Positions 58,891 to 64,000 of a stretch of 64,000 nt of DNA are shown in pieces. The DNA is from Algoriphagus boseongensis. Lineage in GTDB: Bacteria > Bacteroidota > Bacteroidia > Cytophagales > Cyclobacteriaceae. The notes beneath the pieces were generated by a model that did no database searches, was not told where the DNA came from, and saw only the letters and a program-made list of their open reading frames with translations. Location of the stretch: positions 62,001 through 126,000 of the forward strand of contig NZ_SNYF01000007.1 of assembly GCF_004362805.1 (NCBI RefSeq), given 5' to 3'. Position 1 is the first letter of the stretch, and each line of letters opens with the position of its first letter. Both the position numbers and the translations under genes were made by a program.

Positions 58891-60521
58891 TTTCTCTCCA
58901 CTTCCCTCAAATTCTCCAGCTTCTTATTTCTCAGGAATCCATTGATATCCTCGAAATGCTCTTTTACTCGCTTGTTTCCAAACTCAAACACCTTGGTCAC
59001 TAAGCCATCCAAGAAGTCCCGGTCGTGAGACACGACTACCAAGGTTCCATCAAAGGCCTTCAGCGCATCCTTGATGATGTCTTTGGTCTTCATGTCCAAA
59101 TGATTGGTCGGTTCATCGAGAATCAAAAGATTGACTGGCTCAAGCAAAAGTTTGATCATCGCCAATCGGGTCTTTTCACCACCGGAAAGCACTTTGACCT
59201 TTTTGTTGATGTCATCTCCTTTAAACATGAAGGCACCCAAAATATCCTTGATTTTGGTTCGGATTTCACCCACCGCGATATAGTCTATGGTTTCGAAAAT
59301 GGTCAGGCTCTCATCCAAAAGGGAAGCCTGATTTTGGGCGAAATAGCCAATCATGGCATTGTGACCCAGCTCACATTTTCCCTGAAAGTCAATCTCTCCC
59401 ATGATGGCTTTGATCATGGTGGATTTTCCTTCTCCGTTTTTCCCTACAAAGGCTACTTTTTGCCCCTGCTCGATGGTCATGGAGGCGTCTTTGAAAACCA
59501 CATGAGACCCATAGCTTTTACTCATTTCATCGACGATGACCGGATATTTTCCAGATCGTGGCGAGGGTGGAAAGCGAAGTTTCAAAGCGGAAGTATCCAC
59601 CTCATCCACTTCGATGATTTCCATTTTTTCGAGCATTTTCACTCGAGACTGGACCTGAAGGGTCTTCGAGTAAGTTCCTTTGAAACGATCAATGAATTCT
59701 TGAATATCTGCGATTTGGCGCTGCTGCTCCTCGTAGTGTTTTTGTTGCTGTTCTCGTCTTTCTTTTCTTAGCTCAAGATAATGGCTATACTTCGCTTTGT
59801 AGTCATAGATTCGACCCATGGTCACCTCGATCGTTCGAGTGGTAATGTTGTCCACAAAGGCCCGGTCGTGGGAGATAACCACTACTGCTTTGGCTTTATT
59901 CATCAAAAAGTCCTCCAGCCATTGGATGGATTCGATATCCAGGTGATTGGTAGGCTCATCCAGTAGAATTAGGTCGGGCTTTTGGAGCAAGATTTTGGCG
60001 AGCTCGATACGCATCCTCCAGCCTCCGGAAAACTCTGAAGTAGCCCGCTGAAAATCCTCACGAACAAAACCCAGACCCAGCAGTACTTTTTCTACCTCAG
60101 CTTCATAGTTGACCTCTTCGATGGCATAAAATTTCTCACTCAATTCGGAGACTTGTTCGATCAACTTGTAATACTCTTCGGATTCGTAATCCGTACGTAC
60201 TGTCAATTCTTCATTGATTCGGTCAATTTCAGCCTTCATTCCCAAATAGCTTGCAAAAGCCTTGGACGTCTCTTCCATGACACTGCAATCATCCGCAGTC
60301 AAGAGATGCTGTGGAAGGTATGCGACAACATAGCCTTTGGGTGCGGCTACTGCACCAGAAGTAGGTTTGGTTTGACCAGCAATAATTTTGAGCAAAGTGG
60401 ATTTCCCAGCTCCATTTTTTCCCATCAAAGCGATCTTATCGCTTTCGTTGATGTTGAAAGTAATGTTGCTGAAAAGCGGAGAACCGCCATGCATGACGGA
60501 CACGTTATCTACTGAAATCAT
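58887..60521 (-). CDS. ABC-F family ATPase
   Basis: The ATG at 60521 gives 544 aa starting MISVDNVSVMHGG; the extra 50 codons upstream to 60671 encode low-complexity sequence within a repeat and are unlikely to be translated. It has two ATPase domains with Walker A GKNGAGKST and GKNGEGKST, signatures FSGGWRMR and LSGGEKTR, and [20 protein letters not shown]alker B. There is no membrane part. It is distinct from EttA in this window and resembles YbiT/Uup-type ABC-F proteins that act on stalled ribosomes. Confidence 0.92.
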   Translation of the reverse strand: MISVDNVSVMHGGSPLFSNITFNINESDKIALMGKNGAGKSTLLKIIAGQTKPTSGAVAAPKGYVVAYLPQHLLTADDCSVMEETSKAFASYLGMKAEIDRINEELTVRTDYESEEYYKLIEQVSELSEKFYAIEEVNYEAEVEKVLLGLGFVREDFQRATSEFSGGWRMRIELAKILLQKPDLILLDEPTNHLDIESIQWLEDFLMNKAKAVVVISHDRAFVDNITTRTIEVTMGRIYDYKAKYSHYLELRKERREQQQKHYEEQQRQIADIQEFIDRFKGTYSKTLQVQSRVKMLEKMEIIEVDEVDTSALKLRFPPSPRSGKYPVIVDEMSKSYGSHVVFKDASMTIEQGQKVAFVGKNGEGKSTMIKAIMGEIDFQGKCELGHNAMIGYFAQNQASLLDESLTIFETIDYIAVGEIRTKIKDILGAFMFKGDDINKKVKVLSGGEKTRLAMIKLLLEPVNLLILDEPTNHLDMKTKDIIKDALKAFDGTLVVVSHDRDFLDGLVTKVFEFGNKRVKEHFEDINGFLRNKKLENLREVERK

Positions 60522-60604
60522 GAATCTTGGAATTGAAGGCGCAAAGGTAGGGATTTGAGGATTGAAAAATTGGAAGATTGGAAAATTAGTCCATGGACCG
60601 GAGT

Positions 60605-60650
60605 CGACAGTCCACCGAGGGATGCTTATTCTTAATTCGGTGGACTGTCG
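60605..60650. repeat. 13-bp perfect inverted repeat upstream of two divergent genes
   Basis: CGACAGTCCACCG (60605-60617) and CGGTGGACTGTCG (60638-60650) are exact inverted copies with a 20-base AT-rich spacer. They lie between the ABC-F gene and the gntK-gnd fusion. Confidence 0.75.
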
Positions 60651-60689
60651 GCCGTTGTCTGTTGACCGCAAAAAAGTTACCTTCGCCCC

Positions 60690-62588
60690 ATGCTTGTAAT
60701 CGTCACCGGGGTCTCCGGTACAGGAAAAACCACGCTGGGGACTTTATTGGCCGAAAGGCTTAGACTTCCCTTTTTTGATGCCGATCATTTTCACCCTGCT
60801 GAAAACATCGCCAAAATGAGTGCTGGTCATCCCCTTAACGATGAGGACAGGCAGCCTTGGCTTCAGGCTTTGGCAGATCAATTGTTAAATTCGGAAACTA
60901 AGGGAGGGGCAGTTTTGGCTTGCTCCGCTTTGAAAAATACCTACAGAGAAAAGCTTTCGGTATCAGAGAATCTACGCTGGATTCACTTGACCGGAGAAAG
61001 GGATTTGATCTGGGAGCGAATGTTGGCACGTAAAAACCATTACATGAAAGCCGGCATGTTGGATTCCCAGATTGCCGTTTGGGAAAAGCCTTTGGAGGGT
61101 TATTTATTGGATATTTCAGGGGCTCCGGAAGAGATGCTGGAGAATTCCCTTAACTACTTAAAATCTCAACCTATGAAAATGAAAATGGGAGTGATCGGAA
61201 TGGGTGTGATGGGTAAAAGCCTTGCGCTCAATTTGGCCGAAAAGGGTGTTTCTGTGTCACTTTACAACCGATTTGTAGCAGGAAAAGAAGAAGGAATTGC
61301 TCAGAAAGTCGTAGATGAAAACCCGGAGTTTTCTAATATGCTCGCCTTCGAGGACTTGCAAAAGTTCGTGGATTCTTTAGAAAAACCCCGTCGTATTTTA
61401 ATGATGATTCCTGCTGGCGCCGCTATTGATGCACAGTTGGATACGTTGATTCCGATTTTGGATAATGACGATCTGGTCATCGATGGGGGTAATTCCTTCT
61501 ACAAAGATTCTGAAAGACGAGTGGATCGAATGAAGGAAGTCGGCATGCACTTTTTGCCTATGGGAGTTTCCGGAGGAGAGGAAGGAGCGAGAAAAGGTCC
61601 GTCCATCATGCCGGGTGGAAATGCCGAAGGCTATGCCATGGTGGAGGATTTCTTGGGAAGAATCTCTGCCAAAGATAAAGACGGAAAGCCTTGCGTCACC
61701 TATATTGGCCCGGGAGGCTCAGGGCATTTTATCAAGATGGTCCATAATTCCATTGAGTATGGGGAGATGCAGGTTTTGGCTGAATTGACGCATTTGTTGC
61801 GATTTGGATTTGGCCTGAGTGCAGAACAGGTTTCTGAAATTTTTTCTGATTGGGGAAAGGGAGAATTGAAATCCTTCCTGCTCGAGATCACTGCAGATTT
61901 GCTCCTTTTCAAAGAAAACGGAGAATTGCTATTGGATAAAATTCTGGATCAAGCCGGACAAAAGGGAACTGGCGCTTGGTCTTTGACCACCGCTTTGGAA
62001 TACGGAATTCCTTACAGCCCATTGGCTGAAGCGGTGAATGCCCGCGGAGTTTCGGGAGAGAAAGCCATGCGAGTGGCATTTTCCAAGACTTTCCATCATG
62101 AATTCCAAAAAGTAGAAGGTTCCTTAGATTCCTGGCTTCCAAAAATCAAAGCGGCTTATTCTTTGGCCAGAATCATCAATCACGAAGTTGGTTTTAGACT
62201 TATGAAGACAGTTTCGGATACCAAAGATTGGAAGTTGAACTTCAATGAAATCTCCAGAATCTGGACCAATGGATGTATTATCCGATCAGGCTTGATGGAA
62301 AATATTTCTTCCAATTATTCTGATACCCATTCTTTCTTTGAAATGAAAGGCGTTAAAGAGCAGGTAATTTCAGGGAGAAAGGCCTTGGCGGAATTGGTTG
62401 GTTTGGGCTTGACTCATGGCTTTGCCTTACCTGTAATGAGCGCTGGAATCAATTACCTTCTAGGAAGAATCACCGCAGAGTCTTCTGCATCGGTAATTCA
62501 GGCACAGCGGGATTATTTTGGAGCACATACCTACCAGCGAAAAGACGATCCAAGCGGGAAGTTTTACCACACGCAGTGGAATTCATAA
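60690..62588 (+). CDS. Gluconokinase-6-phosphogluconate dehydrogenase fusion
   Basis: A single 632-aa frame joins two enzymes of one route. Residues 1-160 are a GntK-type gluconokinase with Walker A TGVSGTGKTT (residues 6-15) and FFDADHFHP. Residues from 162 on form a decarboxylating 6-phosphogluconate dehydrogenase: Rossmann GVIGMGVMGKSLALNLA, DGGNSFYKDSERR, FLPMGVSGGEEGARKGPSIMPGG and KMVHNSIEYGEMQ. The fused enzyme would take gluconate to ribulose 5-phosphate. An in-frame ATG at 61173 could also start a free 471-aa dehydrogenase of normal length. Confidence 0.93.
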   Translation: MLVIVTGVSGTGKTTLGTLLAERLRLPFFDADHFHPAENIAKMSAGHPLNDEDRQPWLQALADQLLNSETKGGAVLACSALKNTYREKLSVSENLRWIHLTGERDLIWERMLARKNHYMKAGMLDSQIAVWEKPLEGYLLDISGAPEEMLENSLNYLKSQPMKMKMGVIGMGVMGKSLALNLAEKGVSVSLYNRFVAGKEEGIAQKVVDENPEFSNMLAFEDLQKFVDSLEKPRRILMMIPAGAAIDAQLDTLIPILDNDDLVIDGGNSFYKDSERRVDRMKEVGMHFLPMGVSGGEEGARKGPSIMPGGNAEGYAMVEDFLGRISAKDKDGKPCVTYIGPGGSGHFIKMVHNSIEYGEMQVLAELTHLLRFGFGLSAEQVSEIFSDWGKGELKSFLLEITADLLLFKENGELLLDKILDQAGQKGTGAWSLTTALEYGIPYSPLAEAVNARGVSGEKAMRVAFSKTFHHEFQKVEGSLDSWLPKIKAAYSLARIINHEVGFRLMKTVSDTKDWKLNFNEISRIWTNGCIIRSGLMENISSNYSDTHSFFEMKGVKEQVISGRKALAELVGLGLTHGFALPVMSAGINYLLGRITAESSASVIQAQRDYFGAHTYQRKDDPSGKFYHTQWNS

Positions 62589-62654
62589 ATCAGAAGGGCT
62601 GGAATTTTCCGGTCCTTTTTTGTTTCTGACAGATGGCAAAGATTTCTACAGTCT

Positions 62655-62690
62655 CATTCTCTGTGTAAATCTGTGTTATCTGTGAGCCTT
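62655..62690 (+). repeat. Degenerate CACAGAT-type repeat, copy 2
   Basis: CTCTGTGTAAATCTGTGTTATCTGTG contains three imperfect copies of an ATCTGTG unit; its complement resembles the stretch at 58798-58830. Confidence 0.45.
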
Positions 62691-62782
62691 TTTGACTTTG
62701 CCGCAAAACAAAAAATCCACCATCGGATTGGTTTACAGTTGGGAAAGGGCGAAATTAAGTTTTGCATTAACCTCCAACGCTT

Positions 62783-64000
62783 ATGAAACCTTTTAAAATC
62801 CTTCTCCTCCTCCTTTTGACCTGTACTTTTTTGGTTCCTTCAGAAGCACAGGAATTGGTCATCAATCACGTGAATATCATCACCATGCAGGATGATCAGG
62901 TCCTTGAGGATCATTCGATTTACGTCAAAGATGGAGTGATTATGGAAATTGCACCTGAGGATGAAATTACCGTTGCGGGTATTCGCTCATTGGATGGAAG
63001 AGGGATGTATATTTTCCCGGGATTGGCAGAATTTCATGCGCATCTTCCCAATCCAGAGCAATTCGGCCCCGTTTTTCAAGAGGAGGTTTTGTGGATGTAT
63101 CTGGCTAACGGAGTACTGAGAATCCGAAGTATGCTTGGTCATGAATCCCATTTGGAATTAAAGAAGCGAGTTGAGGCAGGAGAATTAACAGGTCCTCGAA
63201 TGTTTATTTCAGGGCCATCGCTAAATGGAACTTCTGTAGCTGATCCAGATTCAGGTAGAAAAATGGTAAGGGATCAAAAAGCTGCTGGATATGATCATCT
63301 GAAACTTCATCCCGGTCTGGATGATCCTAAGTTTCTGGCGATAGCTGATGAAGCAAAAAAAGCCGGAATCTATTATGGAGGACATGTTTCTCTGGATGTG
63401 GGCTTGGTGACTTCGGTGAAAAATGGCTACCGTTCTGTCGAGCACATCGATGGGTTCTTGGAGGCAATGCTTCCGGATGGAACAACCATTGACCCTACAG
63501 TTTCAGGCCCATTCAATATGAATTTGGTGGGTCAGGTAGATCAAGCCAAACTTGATGCATTGATTCAGCTTTGTTTAGAAAATAAAACCTGGATTGCTCC
63601 AACTTTAACCTTGTTTGAACGCTACTTTGGCTACCAACCTGCCTATGAATTGCGTCAGCAGCCGGAAATGTTTTACCTCCCAGGGCAGTTGACCACCCAA
63701 TGGTACAATACCAAATCCAAGTTGGAAGCGGATGGTGTTTTGGCGGAGGCCAAGGTTAAGCCTTATCTGGAATTCAGACAAAAACTTTTCCTTGACCTTC
63801 ACAAAGCTGGTGTTCCGATGATCATGAGTTCGGATTCTCCACAAGTCTTCAATGTACCGGGATTTTCTATTCATCGGGAAATCGAGTCGATGTCAAAGGC
63901 TGGAATGTCGAATTATGAGATTTTGAAAACGGGTTCGGTGAACTGTGCAGATTATTTTGAGGAAAGTGGAGAATGGGGAGTTCTGAAGCCAGGTGCTGCT
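62783..64000 (+). CDS. Exported amidohydrolase-family protein (gene cut by window end)
   Basis: The frame opens with ATG at 62783 and is still open at the last base (406 codons). Residues 1-22 form a signal peptide ending in SEAQ. The metal-dependent hydrolase fold shows FPGLAEFHAHLP (HxH), the Lys and His in YDHLKLHPG, His in GGHVSLD, His in VEHIDGF and Asp in SSDSPQVF. It resembles periplasmic imidazolonepropionase- or prolidase-like amidohydrolases of Bacteroidota. The substrate is unknown. Confidence 0.88.
   Translation, partial: MKPFKILLLLLLTCTFLVPSEAQELVINHVNIITMQDDQVLEDHSIYVKDGVIMEIAPEDEITVAGIRSLDGRGMYIFPGLAEFHAHLPNPEQFGPVFQEEVLWMYLANGVLRIRSMLGHESHLELKKRVEAGELTGPRMFISGPSLNGTSVADPDSGRKMVRDQKAAGYDHLKLHPGLDDPKFLAIADEAKKAGIYYGGHVSLDVGLVTSVKNGYRSVEHIDGFLEAMLPDGTTIDPTVSGPFNMNLVGQVDQAKLDALIQLCLENKTWIAPTLTLFERYFGYQPAYELRQQPEMFYLPGQLTTQWYNTKSKLEADGVLAEAKVKPYLEFRQKLFLDLHKAGVPMIMSSDSPQVFNVPGFSIHREIESMSKAGMSNYEILKTGSVNCADYFEESGEWGVLKPGAA

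Noticed and set aside
59025..59771. A 248-codon plus-strand frame.
   Set aside because: It lies wholly antisense to a clear ABC-F ATPase and its translation shows no family features.
60522..60671. N-terminal 50-residue extension of the ABC-F protein.
   Set aside because: It translates the inverted-repeat gap and has no similarity to the family; the ATG at 60521 is the usual start.

Overview
This window is a chromosomal housekeeping segment of a Bacteroidota bacterium. The gene families and order fit the Cytophagales, most likely a Cyclobacteriaceae/Algoriphagus-like marine or freshwater heterotroph; that placement is inferred from family content, not from a database search. Support includes Bacteroidota-type promoters (TTTG, a gap of about 19-20 nt, TAnnTTTG) in front of tmRNA, rplM and rpsT. 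Start sites are A-rich and lack Shine-Dalgarno motifs. The tmRNA encodes the tag GETSYAMAA, and phylum-typical families appear (DUF3078, DUF5687, DUF4221, DUF3108, DUF2795, DUF5668 next to LytS/LytR). I see no prophage, transposase, CRISPR array, rRNA or tRNA gene.

Layout. 1-9.1 kb: the end of an M1 aminopeptidase, a Lon-substrate-binding-domain protein, gap, a trypsin-like protease, monomeric isocitrate dehydrogenase, and an overlapping operon (hemerythrin-like protein, ruvX, def, nitrilase-family amidase). 9.2-14.4 kb: S41 protease, glyoxalase-fold protein, nitroreductase, and a DUF5687/ATPase ABC exporter pair. 14.4-17.6 kb: a four-gene sugar-oxidation cluster (aldo/keto reductase, zinc alcohol dehydrogenase, TIM-barrel isomerase, rhamnose/fucose-type mutarotase). 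17.6-20.5 kb: a small lipoprotein, ssrA, and dnaX, which is split by an A10 run that looks like a programmed slippage site giving gamma and tau. 20.5-27.3 kb: DUF3078 outer-membrane protein, LysM lytic transglycosylase, O-methyltransferase, M16 protease, GT2 glycosyltransferase, pepP.

27.3-28.9 kb: a small AT-rich insert lies between two identical 38-bp terminator sequences. It encodes a 59-aa exported four-cysteine peptide and a DUF4221 lipoprotein, and is the best candidate here for an undescribed system. 28.9-35.4 kb: translation genes (tsf, rpsB, rpsI, rplM), RluA-type pseudouridine synthase, a PhoR/PhoB-like two-component pair, DUF3108 protein. 35.5-42.6 kb: recA, MacB-like permease, queA-ispD, then a DUF5668 membrane protein with a LytS/LytR two-component system. 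42.6-50.3 kb: DUF2795, DUF349, EttA, metallophosphoesterase, two tiny membrane proteins, an aminotransferase, a zinc phospholipase C-like protein. 50.5-58.8 kb: rpsT, radC, DUF1684, pheT, a coiled-coil protein, zapA, rny, MtfA-like peptidase, Gfo/Idh/MocA oxidoreductase. 58.9-64 kb: a second ABC-F protein, a gluconokinase-6-phosphogluconate dehydrogenase fusion, and an exported amidohydrolase cut by the window end.

Many convergent pairs share one bidirectional hairpin terminator. Several intergenic gaps near 18.6, 58.8, 60.6 and 62.7 kb carry short degenerate repeats that the genes do not explain.
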